NCBI GenBank assembly: GCA_029558535.1
Contig: JAKQEK010000152.1
Coordinates: 1-64,000 of the forward strand
Length of the DNA stretch: 64,000 bases
Direction: 5' to 3'
DNA from: Bacteroidota bacterium
GTDB taxonomy: Bacteria > Bacteroidota > Bacteroidia > Bacteroidales > ML635J-15
Within the stretch, counting starts at the first letter, position 1; the number at the start of each line of letters is the position of its first letter. Of the stretch, positions 1-8,685 are shown piece after piece. The position numbers and the translations under genes are program-made. The notes below the pieces were generated by a model. That model saw only the letters and a program-made list of their open reading frames with translations, ran no database searches and was not told the DNA's origin.

Positions 1-45
1 GTTTTCTTTTGCATATCCCGAAAGCTTTTTGTATCTTTGTACCAT
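1..45 (-). CDS. 5' end of an unidentified gene running off the left edge
   Basis: An ATG on the minus strand at 45-43 opens a frame with no stop to the window edge, reading MVQRYKKLSGYAKEN. Only 15 codons are visible, so no function can be given. The start is supported mainly by context: a TATTTAT box lies 16 nt upstream on the same strand, the same arrangement seen before several genes elsewhere in the window. The reading could still be chance in AT-rich sequence. Confidence 0.35.
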   Translation of the reverse strand, partial: MVQRYKKLSGYAKEN

Positions 46-61
46 AATCTTTTCTCTTTTT

Positions 62-68
62 ATAAATA
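62..68 (-). promoter_or_regulatory. TATTTAT box upstream of the left-edge gene
   Basis: The minus strand reads TATTTATAAAAAG here, 16 nt before the ATG at 45. It matches the short box found before the genes at 5429, 20365, 23635, 35419 and 56994. It is a candidate phage-specific promoter element inferred only from recurrence. Confidence 0.3.
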
Positions 69-126
69 TATGATTTTTTAGAACAATTTTAAATATTTTT
101 CTATAATAATCTATATTTCTTAGGAA

Positions 127-501
127 TTATTTATTACACAACTCTATAGGCCTGATTAAAGGGCTGCCCGGCACGTTTTCAATTACATAAGGCTTTTTTG
201 TTTCAAACAAGGCATCTCTAGTCAATCCGATCAAATCAGGGTATTCCTTGCCAAGCCTCCTAAATTGTATTGTCGATTTGCTATATTTTTGACAAGGCGG
301 GCTTGCATGTATTATATCATATTCGTGAAAATGATCCATCAAATACTTTATTGCATCACATTGGATAAACTTTCCTCTATATTTTGGCTGGGGGGCTATA
401 TCGACGCCAGTAACCGAAAAACCGCATTGTTCATACCCATATGACGCTCCGCCTCCTCCGCAATATAGATCAAGAAGCTTTAGTGGAAATGTGGCAGGCA
501 T
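127..501 (-). CDS. Truncated C5-cytosine DNA methyltransferase
   Basis: The N-terminal half of a C5-cytosine methyltransferase is clear: motif I DLYCGGGGAS near residue 11, an acidic SAM-ribose segment TGVDIAPQ, the catalytic motif IV PPCQ with its cysteine, and motif VI ENVPG. The family transfers a methyl group from SAM to C5 of cytosine in DNA. The protein stops after about 124 residues, just after the segment LIRPIELC. Motif VIII, the target-recognition domain and motifs IX-X are therefore missing, and the downstream 126 bases show no continuation in any frame. The ATG at 501 (MPATFPLKLL) is preferred to an upstream TTG. The enzyme is probably inactive alone, unless a separate subunit supplies the missing half. 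It is transcribed away from the hub gene at 589. Confidence 0.7.
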   Translation of the reverse strand: MPATFPLKLLDLYCGGGGASYGYEQCGFSVTGVDIAPQPKYRGKFIQCDAIKYLMDHFHEYDIIHASPPCQKYSKSTIQFRRLGKEYPDLIGLTRDALFETKKPYVIENVPGSPLIRPIELCNK

Positions 502-528
502 TCTTCTAAATTTTTTAGTAATAAACCA

Positions 529-536
529 CAAACATA
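529..536 (-). promoter_or_regulatory. Candidate Bacteroidota -7 box for the methyltransferase
   Basis: The minus strand reads TATGTTTG, matching the TAnnTTTG -7 box of Bacteroidota housekeeping promoters, about 27 nt before the ATG at 501. No TTTG -33 box lies at the expected distance, so the call is weak. Confidence 0.3.
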
Positions 537-588
537 CAAAAATTTTTTAAATCTACCTAATTTATTAATAAATTTTTATAAAAAATAA

Positions 589-3500
589 ATGGGGCCTACC
601 GTATCTATAATAAACACCTCTCCTACGCCTGACGGCAAAAACCTGTATATGTACCTTGTTGATCCCAACCCGGACAAAAACGAAGTATATAATACAGAAG
701 ATTATTTTATATATGTTAACCTGACAGCATACCCTAAAAACAGGTCGGTAGTTATAGAAGACAACGATGCTATAGAATTCGAGTCGTCAAACAGAAAGAT
801 AAATATAATTTCCTTTATTACTACTACGAAACAAAACGAAAAAGATTATTTGACTACTAATTACCTGAATGTAGACGGGACAGAAAGCAATATAGAAGGG
901 TTTGGCATAGAAGGGATACAAATCGAAAACAAAGCGAATTTCGTCCCCAAAGTAATTATAGACTTCTTTGACGTAAAAGGTTCTTCTTTAAAAGAGTTTG
1001 ATTTGTCAGGCGGCTCTAAACAATCAGACAACCCCCTTTCAATTTTTTTTAGCCAGCCGTACCCTCTGTTTAAATTGACAGTCAAGGGCTTTTATGGCAA
1101 AGCAGTAAACTATTGCCTTCATTTCATGAAAATGGACGCTTCGTTTGATTCAGGATCAGGCGGGTTCAAGATAAAGGCAGAATTCGTAGGATATACATAT
1201 GCTTTTTTTGCAGACATACCGATGCGCTACCTCTATGCTTTGCCCAACACTCCAGAGGGCAGGAAAAAATTAGAAGCATATAATTCAATTTCGTTTTCGG
1301 ATTTGCTAAATTCCTATACACAACTGACTAGGTTTGTAGAAAATTACAAAAATACTAATGAAAATTATGAACAGCTAAGGGTATTTAACACGCTGATGGG
1401 CGAACTAAACGAGATACAGGATATGGCAGGCAGGTTTTTAGAAGACGACAACCCGGCTATCTATGGCAACCTGATAGCATATGAGGGCTTAAGCCCAGAA
1501 AACCACATATTCGTCAAAGAAGTTGGCCTATTTAACATATCGGCTAGAGCAGCGTTTAATAATTTTAAAAGCGCATTAAGAATAGCAGCCGACAATTATA
1601 ACCAGCTTGTGGATGAAATAGGCGGGCAGGGCAAGCATATCGCCATAAAAATACCGGACGACAATATTTCTTTAACCGAACAGGAGGCCATCAATAAAAT
1701 AAAAGAAGAAGTTTTAAAAACAGATCATACTGTACATGCGGACAGCATAGACAAAGAATTTCTTAGCGAAAGGTTTGACGGGTTTAAAAACACGCCCAAC
1801 CAAACGCAATTTTTCGTTGCAAGCTTATTCGATCTTAGGAATGGGTTAAAAAATTTATACGAACAAATATCTGACAATAAAAAAATATTAGAATCTTCAG
1901 TAGTAGATAACATCAACCAAGAAATATTAGCAAGGTTCAACCCGACGGTGGACACTCTATTTAGCGTAATAGCTGCTAATGTCGAGGCGTTTCTGTCATT
2001 GCTATATGATTATTCTTATGAGGCTGCAAGGCCAGAAAAACAACAGGCTAGGATAACCGGCCTGTCGGGCGTCTTAACAGACGTTAAAGACGGCGACGTT
2101 ATCCACCCATTTCCAGATGTCATCATCGGAAACGAACGTTCGTGGCTGGGCGAAATAAAGAACATTGATTCAGAAGCATTCCCCGAAATAAAGTTTATAA
2201 ACCTGCTAGTAAACAGCTTATTAGACGTAAACAATTTGCAATCTAAAGCTGATTATACGCTTAAATTGTACGACGGGCTAAATGCTCAAGACGCAGCATG
2301 GTTTCCGATAAACACATTAGACTATGACAATAATATTTTTAATAGCATCAATGTTAACAATCCTTTGCAATCTTTTTATTATGCTTTAATAGAACGTTTT
2401 TTAATATTGAAGAATTATTCCCGGTACGCAGATACCAACAGGCTTGGGAAAATGTGGGCAGAAATAGAAGCCGCTTATGCATATAACAGCATAGAAAACG
2501 ACAACCTTAAAGGGCTTGTCGCCAATAACCCCCCAGACGTAGCTCAAATCCTATCGAACGCTCAAAACGACAACATAATATTCAACCTTAACGGATATGA
2601 TTTAGTCAGACCTTCTTTGTCTGGCATCGAATTTTCGGCGAGACTATCTTTTGTCTTAAAATCTAAAAACGAAGACCTATTTGAATCTTTAAGGCATAAA
2701 CAAAATACGTACCACCCTGAAATATATCAAATTATAGAAAAACATGATTTTTATACTAATATAACCGATAATAATGCCTTCGAATTGTCAACAAGGGATT
2801 TTTTGTTTAGCGACTATACTTTACTTTTTTTCGACCCAGAAATTTATAACCGGATAGGGATTGAAAGCATTAGAGGGCTAAAAAGCCTTAATACGATAGA
2901 CGGCACTGAAATACCTTTAAACCAACGGTTAAGCGAAACAGTTTATAACTTGAGTGCAAATACTCTTATTTGCAGGTATTTATATGACGACAACGATGGC
3001 TCTAAATATTCAATATTCGACACAGATAACTATCATCTTTTAAGCTTGCATGAACAGCGCTTTTTAATCTTAGACAACCTAGGAGTATACAAGGACGTAC
3101 CTTACTTTTTTGAAAACTTTACGCAAAAAGCAGCGGTATATGAAGTCAAACAAATAGACTTGCTTTATATAGGGTGCATAATCCACTTAAACAAAACAGC
3201 ACCTGATGGGCAACATACGATATTTGATACTTTCCCACAATTGCTGGATTATAGCCAGGCGCTTCTGGATGTGATAGAAAGTTACTATCTTGAATATGAT
3301 TTTTCAGGATGGGCAGAAAATTTTTCAACATATTCCAACGTACATAAAAACAAAGCGCAGTTAATATATAACAACGACCTTGATTTTGATTCATACAAAG
3401 AAGCTTATAACTTTATATTCAATATATATAAAAAAACGGAACTGGTTTTAATACCGTCGCCCGTCTTGTTATTCGATGAAAATTTTTCTCGCCATTCTAA

Positions 3501-5310
3501 AGCCACTCAAACTGAAATTGAAAATTACGTGGCATATTTCAGGCTAGAATTCAACAGGCAGCACTCTAAAAGCAAAAATGTAGCGGCATCGAAAAACGAT
3601 AAAAACGAGCGGGTACTGAACGATAAGAACATATTGATAGAGATATATAACGATATTAAAGCAATATACGACAAATGGATAGGCGTAGGGATTAAAGACG
3701 GGAAGATATTCAACGCATGCTTCGATTTGAAAGACAAACGGCTGTTCGACCATTTTTATTTTATTGACCGGAGTTGGAATTATATCGGAGACAAGGCGGT
3801 GATAAACCCGCGCACAGTAATTTCCTTGTTTAAGAACGACGCGATGAATTGCTATCAGTATATGACTCATATATTGAACAACAATAACTTTTTGACGTTC
3901 TTTGCTCCATCTTACGTCAGCTTTAACAACGAAGATGATTTGATAGATATGTTCACTCCTCAGACATCGTTGCAAAACGCAGCTTCTGCCCCGTCTATGA
4001 TAGCGATGTATCAAGGAAATGCCTCAAAATTTTTAGACACAGATTTAAATTATAAAGGAGATGGTTTTTCTCTGACTTCTGAAGATTTGCCTAAAGAATT
4101 TTCAACAAGGAAAAAATCCGGTAAGCATACCACAGATGCAGACGCCAACCAATACAACATATCTTCTTTCTTAGTAAATTTCGGGGATCAGAACCAATCT
4201 CATTTTACTGACGTAAACATCAACACTGAGGAACACCAAAACACAGCGGAATATCTCAGGACGATTTCAGATATTATAGACAAGGGAGGCGCCATAAAGC
4301 GATTTTATAAAGGCGTTGACCTATATGATATTTTTAAATTGAGAAGCTATTCTTGTGCCATAAGCGGGATGGGGAATATGATGATCCAGCCCCATCAATA
4401 CTTTCAACTGAATGTCCCTATGTTTAAAGGGGCTTATATTATTACCTCAGTATCCCATAGCATTGTGCCTCACTACCACACAACGCAGTTTAAAGGGTAT
4501 AAAATTTCAAAATACTTGTACCCTTTAGTCGATGAAATAACATCATATGTCGATCTGAGCTTATCAGAAGCTTATGATTCTTCAACCATAAGGCTAGGGT
4601 CGCCTGAAATATTTGAAGATTCAGTAGGGTTTGACCAAGGAACGCAAACAAGCACAATAACACCAATAACTATGTCGCAGGCAGACAGGCTATTATTCAG
4701 CCTATTGAACGAAAATGGGCAGCGCGTCGAATACAGGTTAGCTGACACGCTCACCCTTTCGTCTTTTCAAGCAAATTTAAGCAGAGTATTTAAAGATAAC
4801 GCCTCGTCCATGAACAAGTATGGGCTTTCAGGAGGGTATTGCATGGCATGGGCGAAAAACGTCATGGCAGACCTAGGCGTATATGCAATCCCGTTCGGCG
4901 GCCTGGATGCATGGGATATGTTTGCCGGGCTAAACAATAGCAAGTTAAAATATTTTGATTTGTCTTTTAGCCCTAACGCCCAAGCAAGAAACTATAATTA
5001 CAACGAAGTTATCACAGATAAACTATCTTTTGTATTCGGATATTTTAATACATCAAGGTTTAAAAACGTTTCCATAAACGCGATAAAGAATAGAAACGAT
5101 GCTTTTAAAATAGAAAGGCTTTCCACGCTAAACCGGACTAACATGGAATTTACCCCTATAACTCACATAGGAATAGTTTATAACGGCATATATTATGATT
5201 TTGTCAACAACAAAATCAGGCAGGGGCCCACCACGTCATTTGTGCCGGTCGCTTATTACGAACTTTATAACGACATTATTTTTACACTGCAAAATAACAG
5301 TACAGCTTAA
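589..5310 (+). CDS. Giant baseplate hub protein with C-terminal cysteine-peptidase-like domain
   Basis: A 1573-residue protein. The segment around residues 1230-1320 has the pattern of phage hub proteins of the gp27/gpD type: SCAISGMGNMMIQP, then FKGAYIITSVSHSI and TTQFKGYKIS (known families read as ‘C-GNP-I-PGD’, ‘F-G-Y-I-V-H-I’). The last 200 residues look like a CHAP/NlpC-P60-type hydrolase: a GGYCMAWAKN motif with Cys1418 and a THIGIVYNG strand with His1526. By inference this cuts peptidoglycan during DNA injection, like the lysozyme domain of T4 gp5. Residues 110-210 hold a conserved-looking block (VIIDFFDVKG, PLFKLTVKGFYGKAVNY) that I cannot assign. The long middle is unrecognised. The AATTTATTAATAAA stretch about 20 nt before the ATG resembles the late box. 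The hub role is fairly secure; the peptidase is inferred from Cys/His spacing only. Confidence 0.75.
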   Translation: MGPTVSIINTSPTPDGKNLYMYLVDPNPDKNEVYNTEDYFIYVNLTAYPKNRSVVIEDNDAIEFESSNRKINIISFITTTKQNEKDYLTTNYLNVDGTESNIEGFGIEGIQIENKANFVPKVIIDFFDVKGSSLKEFDLSGGSKQSDNPLSIFFSQPYPLFKLTVKGFYGKAVNYCLHFMKMDASFDSGSGGFKIKAEFVGYTYAFFADIPMRYLYALPNTPEGRKKLEAYNSISFSDLLNSYTQLTRFVENYKNTNENYEQLRVFNTLMGELNEIQDMAGRFLEDDNPAIYGNLIAYEGLSPENHIFVKEVGLFNISARAAFNNFKSALRIAADNYNQLVDEIGGQGKHIAIKIPDDNISLTEQEAINKIKEEVLKTDHTVHADSIDKEFLSERFDGFKNTPNQTQFFVASLFDLRNGLKNLYEQISDNKKILESSVVDNINQEILARFNPTVDTLFSVIAANVEAFLSLLYDYSYEAARPEKQQARITGLSGVLTDVKDGDVIHPFPDVIIGNERSWLGEIKNIDSEAFPEIKFINLLVNSLLDVNNLQSKADYTLKLYDGLNAQDAAWFPINTLDYDNNIFNSINVNNPLQSFYYALIERFLILKNYSRYADTNRLGKMWAEIEAAYAYNSIENDNLKGLVANNPPDVAQILSNAQNDNIIFNLNGYDLVRPSLSGIEFSARLSFVLKSKNEDLFESLRHKQNTYHPEIYQIIEKHDFYTNITDNNAFELSTRDFLFSDYTLLFFDPEIYNRIGIESIRGLKSLNTIDGTEIPLNQRLSETVYNLSANTLICRYLYDDNDGSKYSIFDTDNYHLLSLHEQRFLILDNLGVYKDVPYFFENFTQKAAVYEVKQIDLLYIGCIIHLNKTAPDGQHTIFDTFPQLLDYSQALLDVIESYYLEYDFSGWAENFSTYSNVHKNKAQLIYNNDLDFDSYKEAYNFIFNIYKKTELVLIPSPVLLFDENFSRHSKATQTEIENYVAYFRLEFNRQHSKSKNVAASKNDKNERVLNDKNILIEIYNDIKAIYDKWIGVGIKDGKIFNACFDLKDKRLFDHFYFIDRSWNYIGDKAVINPRTVISLFKNDAMNCYQYMTHILNNNNFLTFFAPSYVSFNNEDDLIDMFTPQTSLQNAASAPSMIAMYQGNASKFLDTDLNYKGDGFSLTSEDLPKEFSTRKKSGKHTTDADANQYNISSFLVNFGDQNQSHFTDVNINTEEHQNTAEYLRTISDIIDKGGAIKRFYKGVDLYDIFKLRSYSCAISGMGNMMIQPHQYFQLNVPMFKGAYIITSVSHSIVPHYHTTQFKGYKISKYLYPLVDEITSYVDLSLSEAYDSSTIRLGSPEIFEDSVGFDQGTQTSTITPITMSQADRLLFSLLNENGQRVEYRLADTLTLSSFQANLSRVFKDNASSMNKYGLSGGYCMAWAKNVMADLGVYAIPFGGLDAWDMFAGLNNSKLKYFDLSFSPNAQARNYNYNEVITDKLSFVFGYFNTSRFKNVSINAIKNRNDAFKIERLSTLNRTNMEFTPITHIGIVYNGIYYDFVNNKIRQGPTTSFVPVAYYELYNDIIFTLQNNSTA

Positions 5311-5324
5311 TAACTTTAGATAAA

Positions 5325-5344
5325 ATTTTAACAATTGTTAAAAT
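5325..5344. repeat. Perfect AT-rich palindrome (core TTAACAATTGTTAA), copy 1
   Basis: A perfect 20-bp inverted repeat centred on AACAATTGTT lies just after the hub gene stop. The same core recurs at 32305-32326 and 43375-43398, with a one-base variant at 34482-34499. The surrounding gap 5311-5428 holds no other gene. It could be an operator, a protein-binding site or part of a transcript end; nothing in the sequence decides this. Confidence 0.6.
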
Positions 5345-5411
5345 AACGAAAGACATTCACAAAAAAAACATTTTCGACATAGTTATTTTGCAATTCTTTA
5401 TAGCCTGCTAA

Positions 5412-5418
5412 TATTTAT
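5412..5418 (+). promoter_or_regulatory. TATTTAT box before the small gene at 5429
   Basis: TATTTAT lies 10 nt before the ATG at 5429 and just downstream of the palindrome. It is one of the recurrent boxes placed 10-20 nt before virion gene starts. Promoter function is inferred. Confidence 0.35.
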
Positions 5419-5428
5419 ATGAAAAAAC

Positions 5429-5596
5429 ATGGCAACTTTAATATCAACTAACGCAATCTGTACCGGGGGAATCCGCCACAACAACAATCAAAACCAAAGC
5501 TGGAACCTGCCGCATGAAAAGGCAAGCATCAATATGTCATATGGAAGCACTGATTACCGCGCATCCATATTGGAACAGTTTTTAGCTGGCCATTAA
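5429..5596 (+). CDS. Small hypothetical protein, 55 aa
   Basis: A short open frame starting MATLISTNAICTGGIRHNN and ending LEQFLAGH. It has no signal peptide or membrane segment, and is polar with an Asn/Gln-rich stretch. I do not recognise it. It is supported as a gene by its TATTTAT box, its A-rich leader before the ATG and its position, with another small frame beginning 12 nt after its stop. The run hub, small gene, small gene, acidic protein suggests a shared transcript of minor virion or assembly proteins. Confidence 0.55.
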   Translation: MATLISTNAICTGGIRHNNNQNQSWNLPHEKASINMSYGSTDYRASILEQFLAGH

Positions 5597-5608
5597 ACCT
5601 ATATAAAC

Positions 5609-5785
5609 ATGGACATTCAAAAAATAATAGATTTTTTAAACTTGCCTATTGTCGAAAACGAAGATAGTGCCGCCAGCGGCGAATTGGAAACTGAAGGAGT
5701 GCCGCAGCCAGTCGAAACAGGCTCGCCAATCATAGCCGATAGGCAAGTAATAACCGAATCTGGAAAACTACTGTTAAAAGATTAA
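5609..5785 (+). CDS. Small hypothetical protein, 58 aa
   Basis: An open frame starting MDIQKIIDFLNLPIVENED and ending ITESGKLLLKD. It is acidic, with a likely N-terminal helix and a Glu/Ser/Pro-rich middle, and has no recognisable domain. The next gene starts 2 nt after its stop, so it is probably co-translated with the acidic protein that follows. Function unknown. Confidence 0.55.
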   Translation: MDIQKIIDFLNLPIVENEDSAASGELETEGVPQPVETGSPIIADRQVITESGKLLLKD

Positions 5786-5787
5786 AA

Positions 5788-6468
5788 ATGGATTTTAAAG
5801 CATTTAATTATCCGATTTTAAAAAACATGAGGTTGTTGTCAGAATATAACTACTATGTTGGCGTGAACGAAGAAAGAGAGGAAGAAGGTGGTTCAGCCGA
5901 AGGCGAGGAGGATATAGATTTAAATGCTCCGGAATTGGAAGACGACGAAGAATCTGCCGATTTAGACGCAGAAATAGAAGGCGGAGGAGAAGAAGCTGCG
6001 CCAGATGGCATGCCTGCCGATACCAGCAGCAACGAAGTTGAAATAGACGTTACTGACCTAGTAGCCAAACAGGATGAAATGAAAAACAAATATGATGAAA
6101 TCGTCAACGCGATAAACGGCTTAAAAGCAAGCTATGGAGGCGACTTAAAAAATATCAGGCAGGATATAGACGGTTTAAGCAAAAAAATACAAGCAGGACA
6201 AGATTCTTTAGCCCAAGAACTTAAAAAGAGGGCGCCTACTCCCAATGAAAAATTAGAATTGAGAAGCATGTCTTCGTTTCCATATTCAGTGCGCTTGTCT
6301 GATTACTGGAAGCCTGCGGACGAAAAAGGCCAACATCAGTTTGACATTAATAATAACAAGCCCGGCAACTATTTAGACACTGCCGAAAAACAAAACAGCG
6401 AGTACATTTTAAAAATGTCAGATGTGTATGACGGCTATAATGAACATGATATCGCACAAAGCATGTGA
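5788..6468 (+). CDS. Acidic coiled-coil protein, possible minor virion or scaffold protein
   Basis: A 226-residue protein. Residues 27-85 are extremely acidic (long Glu/Asp runs broken by Gly and Ala). Residues 85-150 form a predicted coiled coil (VAKQDEMKNKYDEIVNAI, then heptads through LSKKIQAGQDSLAQEL). The C-terminal third is polar. An acidic region followed by a coiled coil is common in phage core, scaffold and chaperone proteins, but no family was recognised. It is the last gene before a gap that carries a host-type promoter for the SSB gene, so it probably ends the hub transcript. Confidence 0.6.
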   Translation: MDFKAFNYPILKNMRLLSEYNYYVGVNEEREEEGGSAEGEEDIDLNAPELEDDEESADLDAEIEGGGEEAAPDGMPADTSSNEVEIDVTDLVAKQDEMKNKYDEIVNAINGLKASYGGDLKNIRQDIDGLSKKIQAGQDSLAQELKKRAPTPNEKLELRSMSSFPYSVRLSDYWKPADEKGQHQFDINNNKPGNYLDTAEKQNSEYILKMSDVYDGYNEHDIAQSM

Positions 6469-6515
6469 CACTCCATTCTAGTATAAAAAATATTCATAAA
6501 AAGTTTTGTTTTTTG

Positions 6516-6547
6516 TTTCGTTTTCACAAAAAAAAATTATATTTTTG
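6516..6547 (+). promoter_or_regulatory. Host-type promoter for the SSB gene
   Basis: TATTTTTG at 6540-6547 fits the Bacteroidota -7 box TAnnTTTG. TTTC at 6516-6519 stands in for the TTTG -33 box with a 20-bp spacer. Transcription would start near 6554, leaving a leader of about 45 nt before the ATG at 6600. Confidence 0.5.
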
Positions 6548-6599
6548 CATAATCGTTTAATTTTAATTAATTACTTCTAAAGAAAAAAAAATTTTTAAC

Positions 6600-7490
6600 A
6601 TGCTAGGAAATCAACGAAACAACAATGGGGGCGGCAAAAATCCATCCCAAACGATGTACCTTCAGGTCAATACGAAGGAATACGTCAATTCTGGGACTGC
6701 GCCATATTTTGATGTTTACTATGTTGTTAAAGACGAAAACGGGTCTGAGCACAAGGTTAGGCTGTCAACAGACAGCGTAGGAGGTTATGTGCGAAATTTC
6801 TACGTTTATGAGGATGCTTTCGGTAAAAAAACGAATAAAAAATTCGTGATATCGTTAGACGACTACGAATGCCCTTACATGAATGAAAAAGGGGGAGCTG
6901 ACGACTCCTTAAAGATGCGCAACACTTATATCGTCAGCAGCGTTTTTTCGATGAAAGGCCAAGAACTGGCAAACAAGCTTTGCCGAGTTTTTGAGGAAGG
7001 GAATACCGCATATATCTCGATCCGGTTTCAACAACAATTTGAAAAAGACAGCAACGGAAATTACACTATTCCCAAAAAAGACAAAGAAGGTAAAAACGTC
7101 TACAATTTAAATGTATTCCACAAGGAAGGGGATAAGGTTGTGATGGTAATGCCGCTTTTTTCAAAAAACGAACAGTTTGGGAATCACCCTCTCAATGAAA
7201 AGTGGGTAGAAGCATGGGAGAGCGCATCTAAAAACAAGACGAACACTCCAATGGGCGAATTTTTTGAAGGAATTATTAATGGAGGGTACAGGGATACTGC
7301 TTTTTCCATGTTTCAAAAAAGGATGGAAGAGAAAGGATATGCTGTTGAGATGGAAATAAACGCAGACACCGGGAAGCCTCGATATAAATTTACAAAAGAT
7401 GATGAAAACCCGGATGCGAATGGGGCGCCCGTTTCGATCCCTAACGAAGATGCACCTACAGCAGAAACTGACGATGATCTGCCATTTTAA
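6600..7490 (+). CDS. ssb: Single-stranded DNA-binding protein (SSB / gp32-like role)
   Basis: A 296-residue protein ending in an acidic tail that closes with DDDLPF. That is nearly the E. coli SSB tip DDDIPF, which binds replication and recombination partners. Residues 15-210 are rich in beta strands and aromatic residues (YLQVNTKEY, PYFDVYYVV, NFYVYEDAFG), consistent with a DNA-binding OB-type core, though I cannot identify a named SSB family from sequence alone. The N-terminus is Gly/Asn-rich and flexible. The gene stands alone between a host-type promoter and a strong terminator, which suits a highly expressed early protein. Its likely task is coating ssDNA for the helicases and recombination proteins in this window. 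The SSB role rests mainly on the tail. Confidence 0.72.
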   Translation: MLGNQRNNNGGGKNPSQTMYLQVNTKEYVNSGTAPYFDVYYVVKDENGSEHKVRLSTDSVGGYVRNFYVYEDAFGKKTNKKFVISLDDYECPYMNEKGGADDSLKMRNTYIVSSVFSMKGQELANKLCRVFEEGNTAYISIRFQQQFEKDSNGNYTIPKKDKEGKNVYNLNVFHKEGDKVVMVMPLFSKNEQFGNHPLNEKWVEAWESASKNKTNTPMGEFFEGIINGGYRDTAFSMFQKRMEEKGYAVEMEINADTGKPRYKFTKDDENPDANGAPVSIPNEDAPTAETDDDLPF

Positions 7491-7508
7491 ATGACATCAT
7501 GATAACAG

Positions 7509-7544
7509 GTAAAGAGGGGGGCATACCCCCTCTTTACTAATTTT
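7509..7544 (+). terminator. Rho-independent terminator after the SSB gene
   Basis: A 12-bp GC-rich stem (GTAAAGAGGGGG paired with CCCCCTCTTTAC) with a 5-nt loop, followed by TAATTTT. It sits 18 nt after the SSB stop. Confidence 0.85.
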
Positions 7545-7549
7545 AAACA

Positions 7550-7981
7550 ATGGATATTCCACCGTTAGATAAAGTACTTGACAATATCAACATCCTTGTT
7601 GACGAATATTTTGTAATACGAGTACAAGAAGATAAGATTTTCAGGATGCACGAGATTGCCGAGGAATTGGCAAGAGAATTGCTTTATCTTTCTTATCACT
7701 ATTTAAACCAACAACGAGAATATGCAATTGCGAGAAGCAACTATGATATTCAATCATCGGCTCGTAAACTAGCATTAATGGATATGCCGTCTTACAACAA
7801 TAAAAAGATGACAGCCACATTTGCAGCTATGACTGCTGAACAGGAAAGCATCGAGCTAAAAAAAAGTTATCTGTTAGCAGACGCAGAAAGAGAGGGCATT
7901 AATAGCATAACCTTTCAAATCAAAGAAAACATAACAGGCATACGGCAAAGGATTGCAAGCATTAAAAATACTAACGTCTAA
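7550..7981 (+). CDS. Hypothetical helical protein, 143 aa
   Basis: Starts MDIPPLDKVLDNINILVDEY. It is almost entirely predicted helix, with an aromatic patch (LLYLSYHYLNQQREYA) and a charged C-terminal half. It has no signal peptide or membrane segment, and I do not recognise a family. It begins 13 nt after the SSB terminator stem, so readthrough or an unseen promoter must serve it. Its neighbours on both sides are DNA-metabolism genes, so a replication or recombination accessory role is possible but only inferred. Confidence 0.6.
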   Translation: MDIPPLDKVLDNINILVDEYFVIRVQEDKIFRMHEIAEELARELLYLSYHYLNQQREYAIARSNYDIQSSARKLALMDMPSYNNKKMTATFAAMTAEQESIELKKSYLLADAEREGINSITFQIKENITGIRQRIASIKNTNV

Positions 7982-8041
7982 CAACAAGCTTGTAAGACAA
8001 TTAATAAACAGAAGCATTCAGTAACATAAAACAAAAGATTT

Positions 8042-8653
8042 ATGCGGTTCATAATGAAAATTTTTTACATTTCAAAGAATGAAAAATTTGAGATCGAGCA
8101 TTCGACTAAAATGTTTAATGCAGACATAAAATATCCCAAACAAGTCGGCCCTCAATGTTTAAAAGAGTTTGAGGGAAACTTAATATATAATATAAACGCC
8201 AACGTTTTGGAAAATTCTTGGGAAATTGTGTATGCTTCACAATATTTAGCCGAAGTATTCAAGAATACATTAAAATATGAAAGCACAAATTATCTGTATC
8301 GCCATTACCTTCAAATAGAAGGAGTATTTACAATACCGATGATCGAATCAATTGGAGTTGATAATTTTTATGAAGTCCAGTTCATAGACACTAGATATCC
8401 TACTTACGACATTAGCGGCAAGATTACAGATAAAACAATAACCAAACTGTTTCATTCGTTTACGTTCTCTGCTAGAGACTTCATTCCATTAAAATCCGGA
8501 AGCTATATGCCTTCTTTTTACAACGCATACAAATACAGCAATGTGATGTATAACATTGTCGAGGTTTTCGAAAAGAAAAAGTATGCTAACAGGTTTCTCT
8601 TACCGACTGAATACGAGGTAGCCAATTTAAAATATCATGGTGGTTATATTTGA
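8042..8653 (+). CDS. Hypothetical protein, 203 aa
   Basis: The frame opens with ATG at 8042 (MRFIMKIFYISKNEKF); a second ATG at 8054 (MKIFYISK) is equally plausible. The protein is rich in Tyr, Phe and Asn with mixed helix and strand, and shows no signal peptide, membrane segment or known motif. It ends with KYHGGYI, 30 nt before the remnant of an adenine methyltransferase. I cannot assign a function. Confidence 0.6.
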   Translation: MRFIMKIFYISKNEKFEIEHSTKMFNADIKYPKQVGPQCLKEFEGNLIYNINANVLENSWEIVYASQYLAEVFKNTLKYESTNYLYRHYLQIEGVFTIPMIESIGVDNFYEVQFIDTRYPTYDISGKITDKTITKLFHSFTFSARDFIPLKSGSYMPSFYNAYKYSNVMYNIVEVFEKKKYANRFLLPTEYEVANLKYHGGYI

Positions 8654-8685
8654 GTTGTGCGTCAGTGTAAAAAGCCAACGCTTAG

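Noticed and set aside
8-39. Perfect-looking Bacteroidota promoter (TTTG, 20 bp, TATCTTTG) on the plus strand
   Set aside because: No plus-strand gene follows until 589, and the site overlaps the likely coding start of a minus-strand gene at 45. Kept only as a possible antisense promoter.
3544-4014. Antisense open frame within the hub gene
   Set aside because: It lies fully inside a long convincing gene, has low-complexity composition and no start signals. The same applies to long antisense frames inside the fibre genes (for example 20593-20877 and 26639-27022).
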